The notes: a model not told the origin generated them from the sequence alone. A stretch of 64,000 nt of DNA from Bretschneidera sinensis (GCA_023935145.1 CM043699.1:76979138-77043137); one strand, 5' to 3'; counted from the first letter of the stretch, positions 1 to 11,226 are shown. A program made the numbers and translations.

Positions 1-2101
1 AGTTTACCAAAATATTTTTGGGGAGAAGTTGTGGCTACTACTGCATACTTGGTAAATAGATTACCCTCTAGAGCTTTAGAGATCAAGACTCCCATCGAGA
101 TGTGGAGTGGGAAACCCCCTGAATTAAGTAACCTTAGGACTTTTGGGTGTGCTGCATATGCACATCAAAATGAGGATAAACTTAGCCCAAGGTCTAGAAA
201 ATGTGTATTTCTAGGATATGGTGATGGGGTTAAGGGATATAGGTTATGGTCCTTAGAAAAGAAGGGCATGAAACTCATAATAAGTAGGGATGTTACTTTT
301 AATGAATTGTTATTTCCCTACTTGGAGAAAACTAACCCTGCAGGGGCTAGTGAGCAAACTAGTTCGGAAGTAATGGAGCATCACATTAAGGAGAGTTCGG
401 TTCAGGTAGAGCAAGGAAGGCAATAGGGTTTGGACCAGGTAGAGCCCTTGCATGAAGGCCATGCTCAAGAAACTCAAGAAGAGGCTGAACTAGAGGAAGT
501 TGATGCAGCAAGTCAAAATGACTACCAGCTCACAAGAGACCGGGAAAGGAGGGTGGTTAGACCACCTTTGAGACATGGGTTTGTAGATACTAATGTAGCA
601 GCTCCTTGGATAGAAGGAGAGGTTGAACTAGAAACTTACACGGATGCCATGGAGTGTAAGGATTCATCAAAGTGGCAGCTGGCTATGGAGGAAGAAATAG
701 ATTCTTTGATGAAGAACAACTCTTGGGAGTTGGTGCCCAAACCAGAAAAACAAAGAGTTGTGGATTGTAGATGGATCTACAAGATCAAAGAAGGGAATAC
801 TCCAGGGGATGAATTCCAATATAAAGCTAGGCTAGTGGCAAAGGGGTTCACACAAAAAGAAGGCATAGATTTCACCAAAATCTTCTCACTGGTTGTGAAG
901 TACAAGACGATAGGATAGTGTTAGCATTGCTGGTCCAATTTGATTGAGAAATCGAGCAAATGGATGTGAAGACAGCGTTCTTACATGGAGAGATCGATGA
1001 GACCATTTACATAAGGCAACCCAAAGGCTATGAGGAAGGAAGGCAGGGAGAGTTGGTGTGCAAATTGAAGAAATCTATCTATGGCCTGAAGCAATCACCT
1101 CGACAATGGAATAAGAGGTTTGATTCATTTGTAATCAACTTGGGTTTCATGAGGAGCTACTATGATTTGTGCTTATACTACAAGGGGCAGAAGGTTAAGG
1201 AAGTGGTGATCATCCTCATCTATGTTGATGATGTGTTGCTGGTTGGGAGCAGCATGGAGAGAATAAGAAAATTGAAGGCTCAACTCAGTGAGGAGTTTGA
1301 GATGAAGGATCTTGGCCATGCACAGAAGATCCTTGGGATGTGTATCATCCAAGAAAGGGAGAGAAACAGATTGAAGATCTCTCAAACTTCCTATATAGAG
1401 AAGATGATATCTAAGTTCTCTATGGAAAATAGCAAACCAGTGAAGGATCCCCTTGCTAGTCATTTCAAGTTCTCCAGCGATCAATGTCCCAGATTAGAGG
1501 CGGAGAAGAAGGAAATGGAAAAAGTCCCTTATTCTAGTATTGTTGGTTCTGTTATGTTCACCATGGTAAGCACTAGACCTGATATTGCTCATGCAATAAG
1601 TGTTCTCAGCAAACTTTTGAGTAATCCCAGAAAGGAGCATTGTCTTGGGATGAAATGGTTGCTGAGGTACTTGAAGGGAAGCCAGAAGTAGGGCTAGTTT
1701 ATGAGAAGAGGGGTAAGTCCATCTGCCTTGAGGGTTTTATGGATTCGAACTATGGAGCAGATCGGGATAAAAGGAGATTGATTACCTCCTACTTCTTTAA
1801 CTTGAACGGATGTTGTATAAGTTGGAAGGCTCAGTTACAGTCGGTGGTGGCACTCTCAATAACCGAGGCTGAGTACATAGCGACAATGGAAGCTATTAAG
1901 GAAGCTATGTGGTGCAAAGGGTTGTTGGAAGAGTTGAAGGTACTAAAGGAGCAAGTTGTGGTGTTTTCGGATAGTAAAAGTGCATTGCACTTGTGGAAAA
2001 ATCCGGTGTTCAATCATTCAGGAAAATGTTACGAAAGGATGCATCCATGTGGACAAGGTAGCTACGGAAGAAAACACAATGGTTCAGGTTTAAACACTTA
2101 G
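1..2101 (+). pseudogene. pol: copia pol remnant: integrase C-terminus, reverse transcriptase, RNase H
   Basis: Pieces of one copia polyprotein lie in several frames. Positions 1-420 give the integrase C-terminal region (TAYLVNRLPS, FGCAAYAH, FLGYGDGVKGYRLW), closed by a TAG at 424-426. Positions 430-918 give the linker and start of reverse transcriptase (WELVPKP, DCRWIYKIK, ARLVAKGFTQKEGIDF). Positions 960-1691 carry MDVKTAFLHGE, SIYGLKQSPRQW and the catalytic YVDD at 1221-1232, then the conserved RPDIAHA. A frameshift near 1690 moves RNase H to the next frame (EGFMDSNYGAD, ITEAEYIA, FSDSKSALHLWKNPVF). In a live element this protein would copy and insert the element; here the stops at 424 and 916 and the frameshift kill it. 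The lineage within copia is not certain. Confidence 0.92.
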
Positions 2102-2118
2102 ACAAAGGTAGAGATTTT

Positions 2119-3082
2119 TGATATTTGTCTAAGGTTTAAACATTGTTAGAGCTTAAACCAAGGTCGGAAGACTAAATTTCAGCATGTTAAAGAAGTGCAC
2201 ACAAGTGTGTGCGGCACCTTGGAGCAAGGCAAAGGTAGACACACTAGTGTGTGTGCCTAAGAACACAAGATGGAAAGTATGTGCATCAGGTCAAGCCGTG
2301 GCCCAGCTTTTTCCAGGCCACAGCACATAGCATGGAGGAATGCTGGAGGAAGGCCAGGCCGCAACGCACCCTACCCCAAACCGTGGCGCACAGAGGGATA
2401 GCAAGTGTGCCTTGTTTTAGGCCACACCTTGCCTTGTTTCAGGCCGCACCCTGAAGGCACACCAAGGCTAGTTTTTTAGCCTTATGTTGAGTGTGTGGAT
2501 GCAAGATCAAAATGCACAGCTTGACTAAAGAATGATCAAAGGCCATGGTTGAGTGGTCATCAAGATCTAAGGGTGGAGATTGACTCTCAAGATTGGACAA
2601 GAAGTTGGTGCACTATATAAAGGGTCACCTAACTTCATTATCAATATATAACATCATCATATCGTAAGGCTACTTGAGAGACATTGTGACATACAAGAGA
2701 GAATTGTATAAGTGTGCAAAGACACAAAACACAAGAGGGACTCATTGTAGTGAGGCTGGTTATAAAGAGAGAGTAGTATAGATTTGATAGAGGGCATTGT
2801 AATAGTTCTTATCATCTTTTTTCTTCTCTTTTTGGTTTCTTCAAGAACTTGAGGTTTGTTGGAGAGGGTTGCTGTATTGTAAAGAACCATTGATTTAGTG
2901 CAGAGAGTTCAGAGGAACTCACGAGGACGTAGGCTATGGCCGAACCTCGATAACAAATCGCTCGTCTTATTTATTTCTTTGATTTCATTTCCTGTTTTTG
3001 ATTCCAAATCTTTACGAGTCATTCTAGACTTGGGTGTTTGGAAGATCACCACTTGGGCATCTTGTGAAGGTGATTTCCAACA
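2119..3082 (+). repeat. copia 3' LTR (964 bp)
   Basis: Begins TGATATTTG just after a purine-rich tract (AAAGGTAGAGA, 2105-2115) and ends CCAACA. The minus-strand copy at 52152-53120 has the same two ends and nearly the same length (969 bp), which supports the limits. The first 150 bp hold two CACACA/TGTGTG-type inverted motifs around 2196-2252. These also occur in the LTR of gypsy element B. Confidence 0.8.
2614..2620 (+). promoter_or_regulatory. LTR TATA box
   Basis: TATATAA in the context GTGCACTATATAAAGGG, about 495 bp into the LTR. The same context is kept in the related LTR at 52665-52671 on the minus strand, so it is the likely core promoter. The transcription start is not mapped. Confidence 0.6.
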
Positions 3083-4032
3083 CGAACGAACACGAAACAA
3101 GGTTTGATGAGGGGATCGATTTGAGGGCCTTGGAAACTTGATCTCGAATGAACACAAACAAAGAAGTCTCTAAGCTTCGTGCTTAGAGGCTCTTTTGGTT
3201 GTTCTCGTTCTTGATGATTTGGATGCTTCAGAATTGAAGTTCTTTGGGGCCTTAAGGCTTTTGAATATATATGGAGCCTGGGACTTAACTTCAATAACAT
3301 CTTACTACTTTTGAATATATATGGAGCCTGGGGCTTGAACTTAGCAGATCTTTGGACCTTTGGGGCTTGAAACCAATAGTGTCTTGTTGCTTGGAGGATT
3401 CGTGGAGCCTTGGGACTTGAATCCAATAGAAGAAAGAGTTGATGTTGGGGATAATTGGTGTAATTTTATCTCTTTTCATTTGATGATGTGGCAAAATATG
3501 TCTTATTTTAGCAAATAAATGTAAAACAACCACATTTTAAGTGTAAATGTATATATTTCCTAATGCAAACAATATTAAGAAATCATAGTTCTAATGTCAA
3601 TAGGAAACCTAGTTCTAATGTAAATAGGAAACTCTTATGTACATACACTATAAATATAAGCTCCTACTACTACAACATTAAGCAGTCATTAACACAAAAC
3701 CCTATCATAGCAGTGTTTTTAGGTTAAAGGGCGTGTAAATGTATATATTTCCTAATGTAAATAATATTTGAAAATCCTAGCTCTAATGTAAATAAGAAAT
3801 CCCAATTCTAATGTCAATAGGAAACTCTTTTGTACATACATAGGAAGTATATACATTTACATTAAGAATTAAGATTTTTAACTACCCCTCTTTTAGAAAA
3901 AAAAAAAAAAACTCTTGATTCATGCGTTAATCTAGATGTGGTTGATCAACTTATTACAAATTTGTATAGTGCTACAATAACTAAGTGACTTTGTATATAA
4001 TTTGGGTGTTTTTTCTTGTCTCAATCAATCAA
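3083..4032. other. Spacer with LTR-like and repeat remnants, no gene
   Basis: No coding sequence is supported. Positions 3256-3345 contain two direct copies of a motif including TTTTGAATATATATGGAGCC. Positions 3540-3865 contain two ~105-bp direct copies starting GTGTAAATGTATATATTTCC at 3540 and 3734, with a TATA-like ACTATAAATATAAG between them and an inverted version of the start (GGAAGTATATACATTTACAT) near 3844-3863. This could be a decayed small copia-type LTR or a MITE; I cannot decide. A 15-base A run lies near 3897-3911. Confidence 0.5.
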
Positions 4033-5483
4033 AGATTACGCCCAAAACATAACGCGGTTAATGTAGTATAGTTTTGGGGTGTCGATTCCGCAGGGAAACA
4101 AGTTAAGTACAACAGAAGGTGTAAACCTCAACACAAACAATAAAAGATTAAAAGAATTTGAGTTGTTTGAGAAAAAAGGGTAATTGTGTAAATAAGTTTA
4201 AAATAAAAATGACAAGGTTCCGAAAATCCTCCCTAGGTTCGTTGCTCTAATCCTAACTTGATTCAGTTGTTTTTATCTCGATTGCAAGTTTCACATCCCA
4301 AACAGGCAATCGGAAAATATTCAATTAAAGCGCATTTATAAATCTTAATGTAATTGTTATGAAATCTTCTTTACTTTCAAGCACACATGACCTAACTTAT
4401 AAATTATCAAGAGACGACGATATATCTAAATGACGATACCGCAGCAATGGACAAATCTATAAAAGAGATCTACCGGACTCAATCACACCCAAACAGGTAC
4501 ACATAAGAAAAGCCTGACTGAACTTATATGGAAAAGAAGCATGCAACCACCGGAGTTATAATAAATCTACTAATTAAATTAAAGAATAAAACATAACAAT
4601 ATTTAACGAAAATAATTCCAACTACAACCGAATCAAATAAAGGAAAAATAAGAACAACTACACCTAGGGATTCATCCCTTCGCCTTGCTTGGAGATTAGC
4701 CGGTCATGGGGCTCATGCGTCCTCGAGTTGCCTCCGGCCTCCCAATGATCATCTCTCCCGACCTTCAAACTTTAAACTTCGGGTTCCTCCTAAAGGCCCT
4801 CTGGATTGCTCCTAAGGGCCCTCTGGATTCATCCCTGATTGATTCTCAAAGCTAAAGTGGAGTGGGTCTTATATAGGCAAATACCAAGAGTGCAATATGT
4901 TTCCCATCTGATGTGGGATGTGGAATATAGAAATGTGTTTTTCAACCGATGTGGGATGTGGGATTTAAGCCCAAAATCACGCTGAAATCCCGCACAGCCC
5001 GCACAGCCTGATCTTTGTCTACTAAAACTGCCATAACTTTCTCTACAAAAATCCTTTTAACGAACCGTAAAATTCTACAGAAAATAGACTTCGATCTTTC
5101 TAAGCATATATGGCTCATCTCCTGGTTCTTCTTGTATCAATATAGTTTAATTTTCAAAGATGATTGATCTGTACGGGCAATTCTCGCAATTTAGTGAAAC
5201 TCCTTTCCAATGCAGGCAGCAGCTGTTGCTCTTTTAATCCCTCCATCTTGTCCTTCCGGAAGTATTCCTTCACTCCAGTATGCCTTGAGTCTTTGTGCTT
5301 CAAGAAATGATAACTTTTTCTCCTCTTTTGAGCTTAAAGTACCTGAAAATGCACCGAAGTAGAACAATGATCCAAGAATGATACTTTAGAGTTGTTAACG
5401 TATAAAAGTGCAATTAAAACCTAGATCAGCCCTAAATTGCTAACAATTAGGTACTGTTAAGATGCATTTTATGACTCTCATCA
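4033..5483 (-). repeat. Element A 3' LTR (1451 bp)
   Basis: Matches the solo LTR at 49588-51039 (1452 bp) along its whole length. In plus orientation it runs from (TG)ATTACGCCC to CTCTCATCA. The minus strand carries a TATA box at 4868-4875 and an snRNA-type upstream motif at 4909-4919. Confidence 0.88.
4868..4919 (-). promoter_or_regulatory. LTR promoter: USE-like motif plus TATA, 33-bp spacing
   Basis: On the minus strand ATCCCACATCA (4909-4919) is followed after exactly 33 bp by TATATAAG (4868-4875). The motif differs from the plant snRNA USE consensus RTCCCACATCG only in the last base, a change expected from cytosine deamination. A second, more distal ATCCCACATCGG lies upstream near 4956. 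The role as a promoter is inferred. Confidence 0.55.
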
Positions 5484-5494
5484 CAACCCCAACT
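5484..5494 (-). other. Element A polypurine tract
   Basis: On the minus strand AGTTGGGGTTG directly precedes the LTR start TGATGAGAG. This is where plus-strand DNA synthesis would be primed. Element B has the equivalent AGTTGGGGGTTG. Confidence 0.7.
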
Positions 5495-7153
5495 AGCTTT
5501 TTGCTAGTCTCTAGCAATTCAAGGGAAAATAAGAGATGAATTCTATGGTAGGAGTTAAAAACAAAGTAAAGCAATGCTAGTGTTGAACCAAGAGTAATTC
5601 ACTTTTTGTCTCAAAAATTGCACATAACATACAGCACATAGAATCATTAAATTTCACCTAAATCCAAAAGTAATCCAAACATCAATCTTAAAATCGTTAT
5701 TGACTCTTAACATCCATCTTACCACAAACTATTAATCCAAACACCCAGATGATTTTATGCATAAGATTCATGAATACAAGTCTTGGCCTCTAAAAACATA
5801 ATAAATTGCGTGACATCAATCATAAAAACAAGCTCAATATGCTTACATTTCAAACTACTCTCCACTATTATAGAAAAATCACACTACATTGGATCAAAAG
5901 GTCTTTAATAAGCTTGTAACGTTAGGCTAAGGTAAAGGATAAAGAAGAATGGGAAAGATTCACAAGTAAAAGAACTCAATCTCTTAGCTTTAAACACAAC
6001 CACTTTAAGCACTTGATAACCTTTACTTCCACACCCAACACTTTCAACCATTTTTCGAGCATTTCTTTCAACAAATCACCATTTTTTTTCTTTTCTTTTT
6101 CTTTCTTTCTTCTTTCTTTGCCATAATTCATTTTTTTTTTATTTTGGCACATAACCATTCACCTTCTTTTTCATCATCGTTTTTTTTTCTTATCTTTTCC
6201 ACAACCCCCAACTTATCTCCTTTAATGTACTTGGGTTGTGGTAGTGATATTTTTTCATATTTCCACCCTTACTCCTTTTAAGTGCTTCTCACAACATGTG
6301 TATAACTAAGTTCTTTTAAAAGAAAGGTAAGGATAAAATATTTTTTGGCTCATAAAGGTAAGTAAATGGTTTATCCAAAGAAACAAGGCACAAATTTTCT
6401 TTTCAAGAAAAAAGCTCAAATAGGTGACTAGTGATAAATTTAGCAATGGTAGGTTTGAAAGGCCCAAACGGTTCAAAAATGACCTATATCATATCCTAAG
6501 TAGTGTGCATTCTAGGAATTCGCCTCAAGTGGTTATCAGGTAAGTTCTAGAGCTTGTCAAGACCACAAAAACATTCACAAAATAATCACACATAAAAATT
6601 TTCTAGATGTTATAGTCTAATCATACAATCTTACCACAAACTAGAGTCTCTAACCAAATGAAGATTGATGCTTAAATTAATTTCAAACTGATGCAAGATT
6701 TAACTTCTTCTACATACTATCTGCTATCTCAATTATGCTCATTTCATTGACATGTGAATTAACTCCAAGGCACAAAGCATGCTTAAAACAAAAAGAGAGG
6801 GAAAATGATACCAAACAGTTCAATGGAAAAAGAAAAATGTATGGAAATAAAAGAAATGGAAACAAAGAGATGCGTTTCCTCTACCCCCAACTTAAAAATT
6901 GCATTGACCTCAATGTAAAAGAAAGAGTAAAGGAAACTCCTATTGTAGCCAAAGGTGCACAGAAGCTGAAAATTGTGCTCCACCATTTGAACTGCTTCGT
7001 TTATTTGTCCCTGAAAAATAAATACAAAAGTAAAAACTTGGAAAACAACAAGATAATAATAATAAAAGAAATATGAAAAACAATAAAAATAAAAGGATAT
7101 GTTGTGGGTTGCCTCCCACGAGCACTAAGTTTTACGTCTTCAGCCAGACGCTC
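5495..7153 (-). other. Element A 3' non-coding region
   Basis: No coding frame is supported. Much of it is clearly homologous to 11226-12780 in element B, for example the CTAGCAAT-rich start, the stretch around 6240-6290 and the block 6870-6990. Pyrimidine-rich runs lie near 6070-6190. The part near 7090-7150 holds the GGGAGGCAACCCAC-type motif on the minus strand, seen after the coding region in Athila-like elements and again in D (56930 and 60800). Confidence 0.6.
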
Positions 7154-8887
7154 TTATTCCCTCATCGAAAAGCATAGGTTGAATGCATCAGTCGCTACTG
7201 CACTGCCAAATTCGGTGCGTTTATACTTTTGGGAAGCCTCAAGGATGTCATCAGTAACATCCGCAAATGCTGGCTCGATATATGCTTTGGTGAAGCCATG
7301 GGTGAAGGTGGACTCTAATGGATTAAGATACTGGACCTTTTCCATGAACGAGTCCATCATGTATGCTTGTGCTTGATGGCTTTCAGCCACATCCTCTGAT
7401 TTTCTCGTTGTTGAGATGTGTACTAATTTACCACCAAGTGTCTCAATAGCATTCACCTCCTCCAAATTCTTTTATGCTAGGTGTTGACCATGGGATGTGG
7501 ACTGAGCTTGAGCAGAGAACTTACCTCGCTCAGTCACACTCAAGTAGCTCATCAACTTGGACACTTGGCTCTTTATTTCTTTATGTTCTTCAACAACTTG
7601 CACAATTAAATATTCAAGCCTTTTATTAGTCTTACCCTGTGCCTCGATAAAAACATGTAAAATGTCTTCTAAAGAACTCCTAGAAGACACAGGTGCATGA
7701 TATGGTTCAAGATATGGTGCAGGGGGTTGTGCAAGCTGCTGATTTTCAGACTTCCAGCTGAAGGTGGGGTTATCGCGCCATCCCGGCTTATAGGTATTAG
7801 AGAGGGGTGTAAAAGGCTTCTTGTACATGCCTAAGGCATTACATTGTTCCTTATACATCCCTCTCATCTCTGCAAATGTGGGACATTCTTGGGCGAGATG
7901 ATCTATCCCTGCCACACACAAAACATGGTTCAAAAGATTTTGCATGATTAACCACGTGTGTTGGCTTTAAGCTCTTAGTCTTTAACTCATTTATCTCCCT
8001 AGTGAGCATCTCGACCTTGGCTCTAAGGTTATCCTCTTCCCTAAGATGGTTGGGTGCCCTATAGGTCGTGACCTATTTGTGCTCTCAGTAGCACTAGGTC
8101 CAGTCCAAGTGTGAGCTTTTTCAGCAAGCTCATTGAGGTACTCTATGGCCTCATCAGGATTTTTCTCTAAAAACCCACCATTACACATCATCTCTACGAA
8201 TTGGCGCTCTCTATAGGTAAGTCCCTCATAGAAATAGCTCACTAAGCGCCCACTCTCATACCCATGGTGAGGGCACATACTCAATAACTCCTTAAATCTC
8301 TCCCAAGACTGATATAAAGTCTCACTATCCTTTTGTGCAAAGGTGGAGATTTGCCTTTTCAAAGTGTTGGTTTTATGTTGGGGAAAGTATTTTTTAAAGA
8401 AAGCGCGAGTCATCTCAGTCCACGACCCAATAGATCGTGGTTTAAGTGAGTATAGCCAACTCTTGGCTCTATCCTTCAAAGCGAAAGGAAAGAACTTAAG
8501 TTTTATAATGTCATGAGTTTCGTTTTGACTATGAAAAGTCGCAACTACTTCCTCAAACTCTCTAATATGCACATATGAGTTTTCATTACCCAAGCCATGG
8601 AATGTAGGGAGTAATTGAATCATCCCTGGTTTAAGATCTAATTGGCGAGTATTGGCTGGAAACATGATGCATGATGGTATAGTTGTGCGTGTAGGGTGAA
8701 GGTAATCCTGAAGTGTTCTAGCAACATTCTCATTATGGTTATCGACCATGTTAACAAAATCCTCTAGATTCTCAGTTAAGTTTTCTCTATGGGTTGATCT
8801 AGGCGAGGTTTCACTATCAGACTCGGAAGGAGAGGGTAATTATAGCTCAGGTCCTCTAATGAATCTACCTCGCAGATCTCTTGTCTA
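7154..8887 (-). pseudogene. gag: Element A gag remnant fused to a post-protease linker
   Basis: The minus strand encodes a plant gypsy gag core ([76 protein letters not shown]) at 7991-8749, aligning with residues ~60-290 of the intact B polyprotein. The start (ATG near 8887) is out of frame by a small indel and a TAA lies near 8838. A degenerate zinc knuckle (GIDHLAQEC) lies at 7850-7920 in another frame. After it the sequence jumps to VNAIETLGGKLVHIST and a DVTDDILEAS segment (7154-7465) that resembles the region after protease. The whole enzymatic part is therefore deleted. It cannot make a working capsid protein. DVTDDI also occurs in D, so A and D share this truncated layout. Confidence 0.85.
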
Positions 8888-8996
8888 AGCATGCACCAAA
8901 TGAATTAGAGAGGAACTAAAATAAATAAAACAAGAATTTTTTTTTTTTTTACTGTCACACTCAAAGTTGACAAGCTTCCTTGTACTTAAGCGTGTT

Positions 8997-9014
8997 TCCC
9001 CGGCAACGGCGCCA
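8997..9014 (-). other. Element A primer-binding site (tRNA-Asp type)
   Basis: TGGCGCCGTTGCCGGGGA on the minus strand, five bases from the 5' LTR end. It matches the 3' end of plant tRNA-Asp, used by Athila-type elements. This fixes the 5' LTR side. Confidence 0.85.
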
Positions 9015-9019
9015 AAATT

Positions 9020-9231
9020 CGATTACGCCCAAAACATAACGCGGTTATTGTAGTATAGTTTTGGGGTGTCGATTCCACAGGGAAACAAGTTAAGTACAAC
9101 AGAAGGTGTAAACCTCAACACAAACGATAAAAGATTAAAAGAATTTGAGTTGTTTGAGAAAAGGGTAATTGTGTAAATAAGTTCAAAATAAAAATGACAA
9201 GGTTCCGGAAATCCTCCCTAGGTTCGTTGCT
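9020..9231 (-). repeat. Element A 5' LTR, proximal piece (split by B)
   Basis: Carries the LTR end next to the primer site and matches the first ~212 bp of the 4033-5483 LTR. It stops at GGTTCGTTGCT, where element B begins. The rest resumes at 22912 (TTGCTCTAATCC). Confidence 0.9.
9227..9231. other. Target-site duplication of element B, left copy (TTGCT)
   Basis: TTGCT directly before the LTR start TGATTACG. The identical 5 bp follow the other LTR end at 22912-22916. Uninterrupted A-type LTRs read GTTGCTCTAATCC here, which confirms the duplication. Confidence 0.95.
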
Positions 9232-10177
9232 TGATTACGCCCAAAACATAACGCGGTTATTGTAGTATAGTTTTGGGGTGTCGATTCCACAGGGAAACAA
9301 GTTAATTACGAAAGAAGTTATAAACTTTACCACTAACGACAATGATTAAGTGAGAGAATATGAGTTTTGATAATGCAATATTGTGTAAAAGAGTTGTGCG
9401 AATATAACGATGAATATAAATAAGAAATAACAAGGTTCCGGGAATCCTCCTTAGGTTCGTTCCCTATTTCCACTCTTGATTCAAATTTTTATCTCGATTG
9501 CAAGTTTCACATCCTAAACCGGCAATCGGAAATTATTCAATCAAGCACATTTATATCTCTAATATAATTGCTACAAATTACTCTTTGATTTCAATTCAAG
9601 CACACATGATTTATCTTATAGATTAGCAAGAAACGACAATATATTGCAATAATGATATCACAGTAATGGCCGATCTATAAGATAAATATACCGAAATCAA
9701 TTACATCCAAACAACTTGACATAAGAAAAGCTTGACTAGACTTATGTGGAGTAGAAGGATGCAATCACCGGATTGAAAGAAACTAAAAGAAGAAGAATAT
9801 AGAATACAGCTATCACATGAACTCAAATCCTTCTTAATTAATCAAAGAGTAAATCATAGACAATGTTTTAACAAAAAGTCCATACAAATGAATCAAGAAC
9901 AGGAAATAAGGAACAATAAAACTCTAAGGATTCATCCCTTTCCCTTGTTTGATGATTAGTTAGCCATGAAACTCAAGGTGGAAAAACAATATAGATGTTC
10001 TCCCCTTGATTTCTTGGCCATGGAGCTCAAGGCGGAAGAACAATGTGGATGTTCTCTCCTTGATTTCCAACTTACGAAAACTTAAACGAAATGCTAAAAA
10101 CTTCTTCAATTTTTATCTATCAAAAACTGTCTTTATTTTTCTCCCCGAGCTCCCTTTGGCTGCAAACCTTAAGCACA

Positions 10178-10185
10178 TATTTATA
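10178..10185 (-). promoter_or_regulatory. Element B LTR TATA box
   Basis: TATAAATA on the minus strand in the context GGGCTATAAATATGTG. The other LTR has it at 21899-21906. No USE-like motif lies upstream, unlike in A and C. Assignment as promoter is by motif only. Confidence 0.45.
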
Positions 10186-10429
10186 GCCCACGAGGGAGAG
10201 CTGTCTTTGCACAGCTCTAATTTGAGCCTGAATTGGAGTCCATGTGCGCACTGCTGGAAAGTGAAAGCTGGAATGTGAAGGTGGTCCAGCAGCATGTGCG
10301 CGCTGCTGGCTTTGTCTGAGCGTACGCCCGGGCGCTGGAAAGTGAAGGCTGGAACGTGAAGGTGGGTCCAGCAGCATGTGCGCGTGTCCAAGTGTGCGCC
10401 TGGGCGCTGGAAAGTAAAGGTGCAGCTGG

Positions 10430-10575
10430 CGAGGGGCGCGGCGCTGATGGCTGAGGGGCGCGGCGCTGGTTCGTGGGCGCCTAGGCGCTGGTTCATGGGC
10501 GCCTAGGCGCTGGTTCTTGGGCGCCTAGGCGCTGGCTCATGGGCGCCTAGGCGCTGGTTCTTGTTTTCCTGGGCG
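10430..10575. repeat. GC-rich 22-bp minisatellite in LTR (GCGCCTAGGCGC palindromes)
   Basis: Four copies of a ~22-bp unit containing the perfect 12-bp palindrome GCGCCTAGGCGC, preceded by GGGGCGCGGCGCTG motifs. The other LTR has the same block at 22150-22275 with one unit fewer of the GCGCGGCGCTG part. It is strikingly GC-rich against an AT-rich background. Related units occur inside the element at 14540-14870. Confidence 0.85.
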
Positions 10576-11214
10576 CTGGGGCGCTGGACAGTGAGAGGTG
10601 AGGCGCTGGGCATTGTTCTGGAGGCCTTGAACTGTTTTTGCTAAAACTGCCATAACTTTCACTAGAAAAATCCTTTTTCTGAACTGTAAAATTCTCCAGA
10701 AAATAGACTTCCGGATCTTTCTAGGCATATATAGCTCATCTCCTGGTTCTTCTTACATCAATACAGTTTAATCTGCAAAGTTGATTGATCTGTACAGGAA
10801 ATTCTGGCAATTCAGTGAAACACCTTCAGCTTGTATGCAGAAGTGCACACACTAGTGTGCCTACCCTTAACTTGTTCCAAAGTGATGCACACACTTGTGT
10901 GCAGTCTTTCAACTCAATGTACTTTATTGCTCCAACCTTGGTTTAGACTTTTAATTATCTTTAAATCATTTTTGGAAATGTCTAAACCTTGGACAAAAAC
11001 GAGCACCGACACCCAAGATCTTTTGGTGCTTTAAACATGGATCGCTTTATCATCTCTTTTGTACTCAACGCACCTGAAAATGCATCGAATTAAGTCAATG
11101 ATTTATTAATAACACTTTAGAGTTATCAACATTTAAAAGTGCGATTACGACTGAGATTAACCCTAAAGTGTTAACAATTAAGTATTGTTTAGATGCATTT
11201 TATGACTCTTATCA

Positions 11215-11226
11215 CAACCCCCAACT
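11215..11226 (-). other. Element B polypurine tract
   Basis: AGTTGGGGGTTG on the minus strand immediately before the 3' LTR start TGATAAGAG. Confidence 0.75.

Larger units (their letters stand above)
1..3082 (+). mobile_element. Ty1/copia LTR retrotransposon, 3' part
   Basis: The stretch reads integrase C-terminus, reverse transcriptase and RNase H in the order typical of Ty1/copia, then a purine-rich tract and an LTR. The 5' half lies outside the window. Several stops and frameshifts break the coding part, so it is non-functional. The LTR ends in ...CCAACA at 3082 and no primer site follows, so this is a true 3' LTR facing flanking DNA. A related copy lies on the other strand at 52089-54327. 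The target duplication cannot be tested because the other end is missing. Confidence 0.9.
9232..11214 (-). repeat. Element B 3' LTR (1983 bp)
   Basis: In plus orientation it runs from TGATTACGCCC to CTCTTATCA. Its two ends resemble A-type LTRs, but the middle differs and holds a GC-rich repeat (10430-10575) and a copia-LTR-like stretch (10846-11000). It is 24 bp longer than the 5' LTR, mainly from one extra repeat unit near 10437-10465. Confidence 0.93.

Noticed and set aside
8997..9014. tRNA-Asp-like sequence as a possible tRNA gene
   Set aside because: Only the 18-base primer-site complement is present; no cloverleaf flanks it, and the same holds at the other primer sites.
10006..10278. 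90-residue ORF in B's LTR, repeated identically at 21727-21999
   Set aside because: Identity only reflects identical LTRs; it reads antisense to the element and has no recognisable domain.
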